DNA of 64,000 bases from Tubulanus polymorphus (taxonomy: Eukaryota > Nemertea > Palaeonemertea > Tubulaniformes > Tubulanidae). The DNA lies in NCBI RefSeq assembly GCF_964204645.1, contig NC_134029.1, positions 9,290,850-9,354,849 on the forward strand, in the 5' to 3' direction. Below the pieces are notes generated by a model, which was given only the letters and a program-made list of their open reading frames with translations, did no database searches and was not told where the DNA came from. Shown here piece after piece: positions 34,128-48,000 of this stretch. Each line of letters opens with the position of its first letter. The first letter of the stretch is position 1. The position numbers and the translations under genes are program-made.

Positions 34128-36011
34128 GATATTCACTTACAAAGAAAAAGTATTCTTAACATTATTTGGTGTGTGCATGATAAAATTTTAATTGTTCAGA
34201 AAATTTGTGCCGCAAACCATGCAAAAATGTCCTTTATTGATATTTCAATATATATTTTCTAAAGTTGAAAGGATACATCCATATACGTAGCACATAAACC
34301 CAGAATTCCAGCTTCCGTGAGGCCATACTGCCATCAAACATACCATGAATGAATTAAGATTGACTATGTGTAAAATACAATTCTATATACTGGTACCTAC
34401 ACATATTCACTTACATGTGTACTGTAATAGAGGCCAACTTTCTTATCGTCTCTTAATAGCATAAAATAAGTCATCCATTCAAATCGAGATTGCAGAACAC
34501 ATCAGGGGCATCGCAATTACAGACCATAGCACAAGATGATTAAATCTAATATCAATGAAATAGAGAACTCCTGTTCCTAAGCACTCCAGTATCAGAATTA
34601 CCAAGATGATCTCACACGGACACCCTTAGTTGTTTGACATGCTTGAACTTAAATACTACAGGTAAACCGGTATCTCTACATCATTAATGTGCAAGTAAGT
34701 GCAAAAGGTCGGGTCATTCCCTATATAATTCGATAGGATATATAAGCTCAATATCTAGTCTGAAGCGTACATATTTTTTAGCGAAGAGAATTCGAACGAA
34801 TGAATTTGCAATATGATTGATAAATGGAAATATGCCAATATTGAACCTAGCTATACAGCACAAAGAAACACGTCAAATATATGATTTTTTCGATTCGAAA
34901 ATTTGTCAGTCAGGCTAGTAAGTCATGTACTGCGTACCCAACAGTAACAACATTACTGGCCATATAGACATATGTATGTACATGTACATGTATCTGAAAC
35001 TTTTTTCATAAAAAAAAAAAACAATTATTGCTCTTTAAATCAACTATATTTGAAGAATTTTTGTTTTTAGATTATGGAAAGAGGCAGCACATGAACACGT
35101 ATGCTCGTCATTTAGAAAAGTGTCAAAAGCACAAATAATAAGGTTGTCATTGTATGGATGGATGATCAATATTTGTTTTAGGAATTTACCTGTTCTTGTA
35201 CCGGGTAGTTTGGATGATCAATGAAATAATATCAATATCCCATCACGCCTCTTCCTTGCTTTCATATGAGGATTGCCCAATTGAAATCATCACATCGCCC
35301 TACATTATTAACAAACTCTGAGGAGTGATAGGGAAGTGGTTAATTTGTAATAAAATTAGATGTCACCATATTTTCATTTTTTCTGTAATGGTCACCAAAG
35401 TTGAAGAAAGGTATTGCAACAACCGGTTATAGGTGACAATTGAATTGTACCTTCTAATTCGACCAAAACTGGATGCACAGGACGCAGAAACCCTAAAATG
35501 ATGTTGACGTTTTCACAGCATTTCGAAGACGTACATATTTAAAGATTTTCAATGTTTTACATTGTGTACCAACTCATTACTGACCTGAAATTTTGCTGAT
35601 AATCGGTCAGACATTAAATATTAAGAGAAGTGATAGTGCATGAATAGTTTACGTATGGTACGTACTTAGAAGAGTGACTAACACGTACTGGAGTAATACA
35701 GTTGTGAGTCCGATTCATCTTAAATTTTTCAATTCATCTAGGAGCCGAGTTTGAACTCATAAAATTGATTTAATTTCTTCACACATTTATTTTAAAAATC
35801 AATAACCCACAACTGTCTAACTCGGTACTGACTGACACATATTCAAACATTACATATTTACATATCACAGGATATACACAAATTCTTCTTAACAGAAAAA
35901 AAAACATCGAAATTTTGATCGCTACTATGAGATATTGAACAACAGATTAGTTTTTGTTTTTTTTTCCATTTTATCCACTATTCACATTGACACAGTGAGA
36001 GGAGTGACTCT

Positions 36012-39000
36012 TTAAACTCTCAATCCGGACACCGGTTCCTGTATGTTTTCGTAGGGAACCCCTTTCTTTGTGCCGCACAGAAGAATGCATGACGCGATCA
36101 TACCCAAAACCTGTAAAAATATGAAAATTATATTAACAATGTACAAAGTAAACATTGATCAACTTTTTGAAAGAGGGAAGGATGCATTACGAGCATGCAA
36201 TCAGAGTGAAAGTTTCATACACAAGAAAGGAATGCAACAATCTGTGACACCACCATTGTAACACCTTCAGTGGAAGCCTTCCTAAGCAAGGCTCCGCTGT
36301 TGTTAGCCCTGTACAGTAACCATCTCTCACCCACGAACAACATACAGATCCATAAAGCCCAATGAATTTTATTCCAAAAGAATTAAACAAATACAATATC
36401 TGACAGTTAAGTATTCCCATAGTTACATATAGATCGTATGATGTGAGAAAACTATTTACACAATACCAAAGTAAACTAGGGGTCTAGGGACACCATGCCC
36501 ACTTGAGAAGTGGTTTCAAATGCTCAACAATCTAACAATTCCAATATTCAACGCCCCCTGGTGACCAACAAAAACCAATGACCTTGAAACTCACCAAAAT
36601 CATAGAACATGTCAGCAGCTACGATTTTGTAATTGATTGTGATAACAAAATATGCCTCGTTACTATTTTAATAAGGAAATGCTAAGTTATTCTACTATTC
36701 AAGCCCCCTGGTGACCATATGCAAAACCCAATGACCTTGAAACTCACCACAATCATAGAAAATGTCATGAACTACAACTTTGCAATTGATCATGGGAACA
36801 AAATATGCCTTGGTACCAATCTAATAAGGAAATACTAAGTTATTCTACTATTCAACGCCCCCTGGTGACCATATAGAATAGCTAATGTCCATAAAACTCA
36901 CTACAATCATAGATGATGTCATGAGCTTCAACTTTGCAATTTATTGCGGTAACAAAATACACATAGGTACAAATATAATATAGAAATACTAAGTTATTGT
37001 ATTATTCAATGCCCCCTGGTGGCCATATACAAAAACCAATTGACCTTGAAACTCACGAAAATCATAGAACACGTTATGAGCTACAACTTTCCAATTGATT
37101 GTGGTAACACAATATGCTTAGGTATCAATATAATGTGGAAAAACTTTTTCCCACCTACGAATCAGTACTGATGACACCAAAATGGCCGCCAATTGTGTCA
37201 TAATTGGCTGATCAAAAATACCTGTCTCAGGTATAAAAGATCCCTTTTCAAAGAATACCCATCACAAATTGCAATGAGAAATGACAAACCAGTAGGAAGC
37301 TACAGAACTCAGAATTCGGGCAAAAATTGACATTTTTGGGCACTAAAAAGGTCATAGAACGGCCATCTTGAGTACGATTGACCCAATATTTCTTAAGCTG
37401 ATGGGCCCTTGGGGGAATCAAATATATACCAAACATCAAGGTTATTGATCTGAGCGTCTTCAAAATTTCCTTCAAAAAGTTCCAAAATGTGTAAAAGCCC
37501 AAAGTGGGCTCTAAAGTCCCAAGTGGGCTAAAAACCCAATACCGATAACCCCCCAAATAATGGTCCCAAGATGGAACAGTGAAAGTTAGAAACCTAACTC
37601 TACTACTTCTAGTTTGATACAGCAAAATAATATTTTCCATATGCATAAAAATTGGACAGGTATTCATTCATTAAACTGACGTACACTCCGAGTCGGATCC
37701 ATTTACAGGGCTGTTGAACCTGGATGTTCGTTGAAATATTTTTAATACACAATTTATAAAATATCAGCCGCGATCTCACAGAGACAATTTGGCCCGTGCC
37801 AAATTGGCACGGATCAGGCTCAAGGCAAATTTGGCCCATGCCTAAAAAAGAGAGCCCATTCACATGCAAACCATTCACTCGATACTAAACCATGCTCAAA
37901 CAAAGCGAAGTGGGTCATCTCCCGGCTTTGACTCGGTTCTCCAGATGTGCCCCCCATCCTTGGTGACTGGCATCCGTGAATACACGAACTGGAGCCTCTA
38001 ACGGGGCTAGTGACACCCCGAGCCGAAGATTCGTAGTTGCCGCCCACCACTGAAGATCCGGACTTAGATCGGTTGGAGGTACGGGAATCAAGGCCTCCCA
38101 GTTGCCCTTCGACTGAGACCAGAAGACCTTCCAATATTGTTGCAAGCGCCTGCTTCTGAGGCGGCCTAAGGGCACCACCAGACCCATGGAGCTGATGGAG
38201 CCTAGAAGCCGTGACCAGTAACGAGCTGTTCTCGGGGTTGTGGACACTCCCGCTACAGCTTCTTGAAGTTTGGCTACTCGAACCATAGACGGAAAGACTT
38301 TGCCGATTCGGAGATCGAAGTCCATGCCGAGATAAGTGAACTGTTGGGCCGGCGTCAACTGAGATTTTTCCCTGTTTACGCAGAACCCTAGCTGATGGAC
38401 TAAGTCCAAGACTGAGGTCATTGCTTCCCGACATTCCTGAGCCAAATTCGCGACTATTAACCAGTCGTCGAGGTAAACGAACAGTCGAACACCCCTTGAC
38501 TGAAGTACCTTCTGAACTGACTTGACCAACTTGGTGAAAACCCACGGGGCCGTACTGAGGCCAAATGGAAGAGACCTGAATTGGAACTGGCGGCCTTTCC
38601 ACTTTATCCTGAGAAATCGCCGAGATTTTGGGTGAATTGGAACCTGAAAGTAAGCATCTTTCAGGTCCAATGAAGCCGCCCATTGACCCGGACGGAGCCC
38701 TTGAATCACGTCCTTGGGCTTGGTCATCCGGAACCTTGGAATGTCTAGGTGCCGATTGAGGGATGACAGATCTATCACTGTCCGTTGACCCCCTGTGGCC
38801 TTTGGTACCATGAATATTCGAGAAAACCAGCCGGGAGAAGTTTCGTTGCAAACTGGTTCTATCGCTCCCTTCTCGGCCAATTCCTTGAGAGCCGGAGAGA
38901 TTAAGGCCTCCTGACCTGGTTTCGGCCGCATGTCGGGAGGTGACCTCATCAGGCCCGGTCGCCTTAGGAAACGGAGACGGTAGCCACGAGAGACGACCCG

Positions 39001-42000
39001 GGAGGGCCAACCGTCTCCAAAGAGGTAGGACCAGTGGGTTGCTGCCTGCTGCAGACAACCTCCCACTGGTCCCAAGAATTCATTTCGAGTTTTTCCGAAA
39101 GGAAGAGCCCCTTTTTGGAGCCTTCCCCTTGCCTCGATACGAACCGGAACTGTTACGACCGGACGAGGCTTGACACGATTGTTGAAGTTGCGCGCTAGTT
39201 CTCCAACCGGCATCCGAAGCCGCCTGAGAAAGCGCTGAAGTTTGAGATGGTCCTGTTTGCGTCCGTGCCGAACCTTGCGCCGCCGGCGTCGGACCAGAAC
39301 GCTTTTTCCACGGAGTTCGGGGGTTGGACTTGGCCTGAACCTCCCGAATCTTCCTCAGCTCTGCGGAAACCGGAGCGCACCAACCGGAGAAGAGACGTGA
39401 AGACGTCCCCAATGGGGCTCTCAGCAAAGCATTGGACACCACATCCGGTAGACGAGTTTTGGAACTGGAGTCCATCACTGACTGACGGGAGGCTAACACA
39501 AGATTAGCCTGACCCCGAACCGACAACGGAATTACATGCGTTTACAGGTACGATCGACATGCCCAGTTTTAGGGCAACTGACTCTGGGTCGGAGCCCGCA
39601 TGAACGGCGGCGCGAGTCTCGCGAAGCTCACCCGTCAACACCTTAAGTGCCATATCTTGAAACGAACCAACCCTGGTAAGATTGTCCAGGATTGACGTCA
39701 TGGCCACCAAACCGGACTTAGGCAAACGAATACCTGACTGTGCTGTAACAGTATCCGGGCTGATCAAAGTATAATCAGCATCCAGGCAGTTATGACTGTG
39801 ATCCACAGCACCTGGAGTTGCGTAATACGCCGAGCGAAATGCGCCTATAGGTGCATCGGTTAAACTAAAATATTTCCCAGATTTCATACCCCGTTCTGGA
39901 GGGGGAAATGAAAATGTTCCAGGCCGACATTCACCCCATAATTGCGTATCCAATCGAGCCCATTCTCTCGAAACCGCTGACGATTCCCGTAAAACGTTAA
40001 GATCGGAGTCCGGAGGGCGATAAGCTTCCATTGACTCACCGACCAGAGGAGCTGCTGTGGGCTTAGCGCGAGTTGCCCCGTGCTTGACAAAGAACTCACT
40101 TATCATCGCTCTAAATGGCATGTCCCCCGCTGGTTCGGATAAAACTGAACGGGACGGAGATACATTGCGAGCCAGGGAAGCCCCCATCGTCTGGGGCAAC
40201 CCACAATTGCTCGCGACAGGAACGACCCCAGAAGGAATTGCCGCTTCTGGGACCGGATCCTCATTAAAATCAGACCCTACCGCAGCATCCAGGAATTCAG
40301 AGTCAGAATTCCGAAAAACTGAGTGGGCTGGCGAACTTCTAACCAGACAATCAGGAATAGGCTTACCTGTTGTAGAGGTTGCAGCGACTTGTTGCGACGA
40401 AGATAACAAGTTTAAAATTTTCTCCTCAAATACATGGAAATCCTTCTGAGTCAGGTATTTTCCAGTATCCCGACGATCATGCCGACTTCGGTGACGGTCC
40501 CTCGAACAGGATCGCGACCTACTAGAAGAATCGCTTTCATCGCTAACCGACGTCGACGAAAGATGAGAAGACCGACGGCGAAACTTCCGACAATAACGAT
40601 CGTAGTCCCTCTCACGATCAAACCTTGATCTGCGAGAAGGAGATCTTGCTCGTTTATTACGCTCACGGCGTCTAAATCTAGTGGGAGAGCGAGCTCTATC
40701 CCCGGAGCGACGATCAGAATCAGACGACGAACGAACCGGATGTTTTGAACCGGACGACGTCTGGACCGGACCGGTGCCCGGACCGGACCGAACCGATGCC
40801 CGACCCGGACCCGACAGGTACCGACCGAACCGGTGCGGGCCGTTCGCGACTACCGCGGCGCGCGCTCGGTTCCGAACGTGTAGTCTGAACCGGCCGAACG
40901 ACCAGAGACCGGTGAATGACCGGGGACCGGTCCCGGTGAACCAGCGTTCCTCCCGGGTGAACGCAGTTGGGAAGCCGATCGTACCTGAACGACCGGCGAC
41001 CGCTCCGCTTTACGTTAAGAAACAGGATTAGAAACGTCGGTTGGCACGTCGGCCGAAACCGACGAATCCCTGCTAACTCGACGACGATCTCTTAGTTTAA
41101 GAGCCTTATCGGCCCGAAGCCAAAGGTCCTCGGACCACACGTCGCAAATCTTGCAAGGATTGCTCCTTGCACATATTTGACCGGATTTGCGCCTGCACGA
41201 CGCACATGAATCGTGGTTGTCCCAGGCGCCAAACAAATGCCCGCATCCCTCCCCGCCACGATGCTGACCCTTAGGAGGGGGTGGCATAATTATCCTGTTA
41301 CAAATCAAAACAATTCAATTCAATCAAATTATATTTGTAAATAAAATTCTTACGGAAAAATAGAAACCAGGGATAACCCCCAAACCGAATGGACTCACCG
41401 TTATGAGAGTGAAAACTCCCTAATATCCTAATTCCCAGATTTTTACGGCGAAAAAATCCAACGCGTTCTACTGCGAGAACGCCAAGAAAAAAGATGGCGG
41501 ATTTCGCCGGTGGCTAAATGCAATACTGCAGGGCCGGGTCGTATAGAAAAACCATTGGCGATCAATCCAAATTTAGAAAATATTGGCAAAAACCATAGGA
41601 AAGGGTACAGTACTCGACCAAAATAATTGGACAGGTATTCATTCATTAAACTGACGTACACTCCGAGTCGGATCCATTTACAGGGCTGTTGAACCTGGAT
41701 GTTCGTTGAAATATTTTTAATACACAATTTATAAAATATCAGCCGCGATCTCACAGAGACAATTTGGCCCGGGCCAAATTGGCACGGATCAGGCTCAAGG
41801 CAAATTTGGCCCATGCCTAAAAAAGAGAGCCCATTCACACGCAAACCATTCACTCGATACTAAACAATGCTGAAACAAAGCGAAGTGGGTCATCTCCGGT
41901 ACCAGTTGCAATTCAAACGCAATCTTTTGTCTCGTGCTAAAATTTGGAACGGGCCTAGTCGGACATTATTGGTTGGGCCAAATTTGCCCCTGGCAAAAAC

Positions 42001-45000
42001 GCTTGTGTGATCGCGGCTATCATTACATTTAACTAGGAAATCACCGCAAAAAGTCTGACTTGTGCAGAGTCCACTGTAGTCAGAGTTCACTATTTGGTCC
42101 CACCAACCACACACCTGTCAAAACATTTTATTGAAAAATCAATATGAATTTTATCTTACCTGAATGAAAGCAAATGCTACGGCCACACCTGCTATAATTC
42201 CTAAATTATTTTTCATCAGTCCGTCGAATTTCGTAAAGCAGCCCTTGAAAGAATAACATTCACAGAGATAAAATAACTTAGCCTTTGTCATCTAATAAAA
42301 ATTATACAAATAGGCCTATGGATTACATTTTAGATTACCTCTTCGTAAATGGTATGATTGTAAGTTGGAAATTTCGATCCTTTATGGTAGATAGGATCAC
42401 AATGTTTGTCGTCGATGCAACAACTGGTTGGTACAGTATAATTATTAGCAGCCGACCAGCGATTCGTGTGCCAATCAGTGTAATTGTTGATACCACAGCA
42501 TTGCAGCTACAAAATGACAATAACACTGAAAGTTACCAATATGGAACATTTCTTCTAAAGATTATTTTATTATTTTCCATTTGCTCAGGTCATACATTAT
42601 TGCAAAAACGATTTTTATGAGAAGTTCAACAAAACTAGGGGTCCAGGGACACCATGCCCACTTGGGAAGTGGTTCCAAATGCTCAACAATCTAACAATTT
42701 CAATATTCAACGCCCCCCGGTGACCATATACAGAATCCAATGACCTTGAAACTCCCCACAATCATAGAACATGTCAGCAGCTACGATTTTGTAATTGATT
42801 GTGATAACAAAATATGCCTCGTTACCACTTAAATATGGAAATACTAAGTTATTCTACTATTCAACGCCCCCTGGTGACCATATTCAGAACCCAATGACCT
42901 TGAAACTCACCACAATCATAGAACATGTCACGAACTATAACTTTGTAATTGATCATGGTAACAAAATATGCCTAGGTACCAATATAATAAGGAAATACTA
43001 AGTTATTCTACTATTCAACGCCCCCTGGTGACCATATAGAATAACTAATGGCCTTAAAACTGGCCACAATCATAGATGATATCATGAGCTACAACTTTGC
43101 AATTGATTGTGGTTACAAAATATGCATTGATACGAATATAATATAGAAATACTAAGATATTGCATTATTCAATGCCTCCTGGTGGCCATATACAAAAACC
43201 AATGACCTCGAAACTCACCACAATCATAGAACACGATTTCCCTCAAAAAGTTCAAAAATGTGTAAAAAGTGCTGATTTTGGCGAACAACAATGGCTGCCA
43301 GTCGGCCATCTTGAATCTGACAGGGCCAGTTTTTGGGCTGAAGATGTGTCTAGGGTAGATACATGTGTAACCCAAATATCAAGACATTACCTTGAAGCGT
43401 CTTCAAAACTTCCCAAAATAACTGGATTCCGTCTACGGACGGACGGACGGACGACGGACGAAAAGTGAACGCAATAGCCCGCTGGGACTAAAGTCCCAAG
43501 TGGGCTAAAAATCAATAGATAAAGCATATGCCCTGAAGAATACATATACATACAAATCGATTACCGGGAAGTAAGAAAAATAGATGTACTGCACTTAAAT
43601 TAATCTGTTTTTATATTCAACATTCAAAATAGGTTTATTGACTGTATTTGACTGAAAAAACTTACCCAGTGTTGAATGTAATCCATTTGGTCTCTCATTG
43701 GATTTGGTTCAGGATTGCTGTAATTTGCCATGGCCTCTTGGAGAGAATCTTTCAAGGACGATTCAACCTGTAACAATAACCGACCATATCATAAATGCAG
43801 ATTTCTTACGAGCCATCTACATGAAATATTCCACAATCTAGTCCTAATCCTGCAACCCACCACATTATTAGCCAGAAGGTTTGTTAAAGATTAATTTTTT
43901 CCGTATAATTAGAGAGACAGGTAAAAACATGGCGTGACAACTCTGCTCACTATCAAATATGAAGCAATTTCATATATAATTATAATCAAGTCCTTCATAT
44001 CTGGTCAAATATAACCAAGAGATCAAATATCGATAAATGTTCTAGTTGACCATCCACTGTTTCACACAGACTCTTCCAGTCTTGAGCAGAATACCTGGCA
44101 GCTGTCTAAATTTTAAGTTTCAAATTAATACGTCATTGGACTTATATCTATATTCATAATACTTATACACGTATTCAAATATTCTGAGAAATAAACATCA
44201 TTCAGTCATTGAACACCGATGGCTGTCTTATGATTCGAAATATGGTACAGTGAGACTGATCGTACATGTCAAAATCTATGGTGGTCACAAGGAACGATCG
44301 TACACAACCCACAAATAGTCATTTGTTGTAATTGTCTGGTTATATCACGTTTATATTCTGCTTTGGATTATACTCTATACACCTTCCATATCTATATGGA
44401 TATAAGAATATAATAAAGAGTTTTTAAAAATTGAAAATATAATAGAGTAAGGGTGAAATTCGGTTATCGGAGGAGTTAGTCAACTATTTGCAATCTAAGT
44501 GAAACCGAATGTCATAAAGTCAGAATCACAGTCCCCATATAGTCAACCACAGGATTGAGTACAGTCGCTGTAGTTCGGACCTAGTTCCAAGAAGATAGCC
44601 GACATTGTGAAATGCGTAAGATCGATGTTTGCCTTGGGTGTAGCACGGATTTTATCTGTAGGCCTATGCATTAACATGTTCGCTGGCACCATGATTTTTC
44701 CCAAATTGCTTCTATCATTTATCTAAGAGTTCTCTCATACCGGTAGTTGGCAATGGTCCATTATTGGAGCCATCACATATTCAGACAGCCTGTTCAGATT
44801 TGACCGATGAGCATACGGGATGAAGCAGAGTATGTTCAAACTCCCAGCCAATAAGAAACCCGTGTAACGAAATAAAGAGGATGACTCAGCTAAGAGTTAA
44901 CTTGTAGTGGCTGAGCTGGAACAATACAATACCATATAAGCTGCGATTACATCTCTTGCATTTTTTACCCAGGCCAAATTTTAGTAATTTGTTTATTTCT

Positions 45001-48000
45001 GCAAGTTCCGGAAGTGACTCATTTCGCTTTGTTTAAGCATTGTTTAGTATCAAGTGAGTGGTTTGCATGTTAACCCGCTCCCTAATCAAGCATGGGCCAA
45101 ATTTGAGACATTGAAATAATGTCTCATCATTTCGTCAAAAGGCTTTACATTTGAATGATCTCATTCAACTGCACATTGATTGTTATGGGTAACTGGTGTA
45201 CAACTTGAAACATCAAGCAAAGCCTGGTGGCCAAGGATCAAAGCACCTTCATAGCTTATCAAATCCCTGGCCTTTTCAATGCAATTACACGAATTGTGCT
45301 AAAGTATTGAAATCAATGATAAGATTAGTCATAGACGTATAAACTGAGCATAAACTACACGCATTGATTAGTCAAACAAACGTATAGTGATATTTCAAGC
45401 TACTAACAACAGCCAAATTTTCCATGGATTCTTGTTGACCACAGATCTTCCAAATTGGCCGCACTTGAATTTGCTAAGCAGCCTTAGTATCAAATTACCT
45501 TAGTTCTGTAGACATATCCAGTTATTCCAGCTGCAACTTCCGCAAAGAATACGACCAACAAGATCATGAAGAACTGAAATCCAAATCGAAAAACAGTCTT
45601 TCAAATCTGCGCAATACATTTTTGTCTAAAATCAGATAAAAACTAGAAATGTCTAAAACTCCCCACAAATGCTGTACTGTTTGAAAGTACATATTTGTGC
45701 GAAATATCCATCCCGGGTCCCACCACTTCAGATAGTGGCATTTTTCTGATTCAACCTTTTGGCAAAATTGACACACTATTCTGCCCGACTGCTCTGATCT
45801 GTATATGAGCTACCGGTTATTACAGGAAGCATTTTCACAAAGCGATTGTGATTAGTTACAAATGCAGTGGCCTTGGAACCATAACGACTGCAGCGGTGAA
45901 AGCTGTGCCAATAGTTTACTGAATGACGATTTTTTTTGACGCCTTATAAAACGTTACCATTATGAAACTTAAACAATGTTAACCATTCAGCGTCATTTTA
46001 CAAACGACAACCGTAAATCGATGTGCAAAACGTCACAGGTTTATGTGTACACATACAAGCTATTTGGCAAAATATTATTGATAAAGATGTAGAATGGCTC
46101 CCTGTGATTATATAATGACCTCTATTTGAACGTCGAAATGTTATATTGCATTGAATATCATGATAAGAGGTATTGTAATAGTAAAGGATGTATGATTATA
46201 TCAGGAGCGGCAGGCATAAATAGAAATGATAAGTAAATCGGATTATTCGGTTAAATGGCGGATGTATACACGATTTGGAAGTCTGATATAAAAGTCAGAC
46301 CCTGACATGGGGATGCTAGTGGAATGACGAAGCTATCTACAATCTGAGTAGGGCCGGCGTGAATTTCATCGGCGGCTACAAGCGGTCTATATAAAAACGT
46401 GTAAACAAATAATTTCAATATTCAAATGTTTTAGAAAATATGTTCGATATTAGGGGTATTAGCAATCTATAATAGCATAGCTGTCATATACGGCTCCGCG
46501 TCCACTGATGGCATGTGTATAAGGTGACAATTCAATTCAATACTTTATTGATCCTTATTACATTGAAATTCCGGGATGAAATTCCCAAATTCAATAAAGT
46601 TACAAATTTTAGAATAAGAAAATACAAAATACAAGACACATGGGTAATTCATACAGAATAACATGAATAAGTTATTTAAATGACGATGTCAACCCAGACT
46701 CAAGTCTAGGATATCGAGTGACAGCCAAACCGGGCCCCGGGACCGGGCCGGCTGGCTACACGATATGCTCGAAGTCATGATGAAGCAGACATCAGAAGAG
46801 CTCTTTCTTCAACCATGGAGGCAATGAAGTTGCAGACCAGCTTAGAGCAAAAGTGAATCGAAGTCGGTCACAAGTTGACAATTTTTTTTTAATTAGACCA
46901 GTCGAAGACTGTATCATCGCCAAATCTCATAATTCCCCAAATTTCTTAAAACTTCGATTTCAAATTTGCAATTCCACATTAGCTTATCCCAGAAATTCTT
47001 CATTTTTTCGCAGGCGTCAAATAATTTATTAAAGTTAATTTTCTTGTTTCTTTCTATAGGGCCTACTTCGTTTTTGACGAAATCGAAGTAAATACATCGC
47101 TGCAATATTGGAACCTGTCAGAAATCGGCAATTAGCCGCAGCAATCAAAAATTGCTTCCAACGCGCTTTTCATTTTCAAATGCGAATAATCTGTAAGGGG
47201 AGGAGGGGGGCTAAAGAGTAAACGACTATGTTCAGCTCGGTTTTTACAAAACATGATGTACATACGCGCTTTGATTGGAAATGGCTACTGGATAAAAATG
47301 TTTAACAGCAAACTTAAATATGTTAGCATAATTGAAAATCTGAAATAGTATGGATACAGGTCGTACACAGGCAGAGGGGCACTGAAATAGTGCTTGTAAA
47401 GCCAAGAAGGGGGAGGTTAAGAATTAAGATTTTACGCTTACGTAATAAATGATCACTCACTCCCTATTATGAACTTACCACTGAAAGAAGACATTTGTTT
47501 TCTTTGATAACAGCAACGCACGCGACAATACCAACAATGAACAAGAATACTCCAGCAGCGATAACAATACTGGCCGGGATCAACAGGAATTCCGATGTAG
47601 CTATCTGATCTGGATGATTATATGTCGTGTATACTGATACTCCAACAAACATTAAAGCAACTGCAGCAGCCTGAAATGTACAAAATATCGAAAGTGTCTC
47701 AAAGGAAAACTAAGTGTTTAATAGATTAGTTGCAATTCGAAATTGATTTTTTCAAGGACTATAAACTCTGGTCAGTAACTGAATTGATTAATAAGGATAA
47801 GGATATTTTTGGTGTCCTATCCGCAGCCCAATAAAAAGCTACAAAACAGCAACATATGGTTAGAGGTTCATAACTACGAGGATTGATTCCACATAGGCCT
47901 AGTGAGTTACTGAGTTGGTTTTTGACTTTTAATTTGATTTAACCAAGAACTGTACAGAAATGGGTCAACAACTCTTTAACTATCTCCTGAACTCCTTTTA

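Larger units (their letters stand above)
37916..41618 (-). mobile_element. DIRS retrotransposon, truncated (copy 2)
   Basis: Same family as copy 1, also on the - strand. It retains the right terminal repeat (41491-41618), the whole gag 5' region missing from copy 1, and pol as far as the middle of RNase H. The rest of RNase H, the tyrosine recombinase, the internal complementary region and the other terminal repeat are gone. Near 39540-39563 about 44 bases of gag are replaced by about 23 unrelated ones, breaking gag. It lies in tetraspanin intron 6, in the same direction as the gene. Confidence 0.92.
42634..43511. mobile_element. Pearl/Helitron-like element B (tetraspanin intron 4)
   Basis: Begins ACTAGGGGTCCAGGGACACC with a perfect CCACTTGGGAAGTGG hairpin. 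Four tandem core units start at 42708, 42862, 43016 and 43170, 154 bp each. A 3' part follows with a GGAC/GGACGAC microsatellite at 43437-43460, then a terminal hairpin TAGCCCGCTGGGACT / AGTCCCAAGTGGGCTA (43475-43507). It ends CTAAAAA, compatible with a Helitron CTRR end. No Rep/helicase is encoded. Confidence 0.82.

Noticed and set aside
37820-39058. 412-codon - strand open frame in DIRS copy 2
   Set aside because: Same shadow frame as in copy 1, running out into the flanking 272-bp repeat.
41890-42114. Alternative last exon of the tetraspanin (CGWWDQIVNSDY...)
   Set aside because: There is an acceptor-like TTTTGACAG, but the sequence runs into a MITE and lacks the hydrophobic fourth membrane segment. 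Exon 36012-36110 completes TM4 properly.
36549-43235. CRISPR-like or satellite array
   Set aside because: The 154-bp units are contiguous without spacers and belong to two dispersed non-autonomous elements in animal introns.
45937-47019. TGACGCC...GGCGTCA as true terminal inverted repeats of the 1.1-kb repeat
   Set aside because: Homology between the two copies extends beyond these 7-mers on both sides, so they are probably not the element ends.
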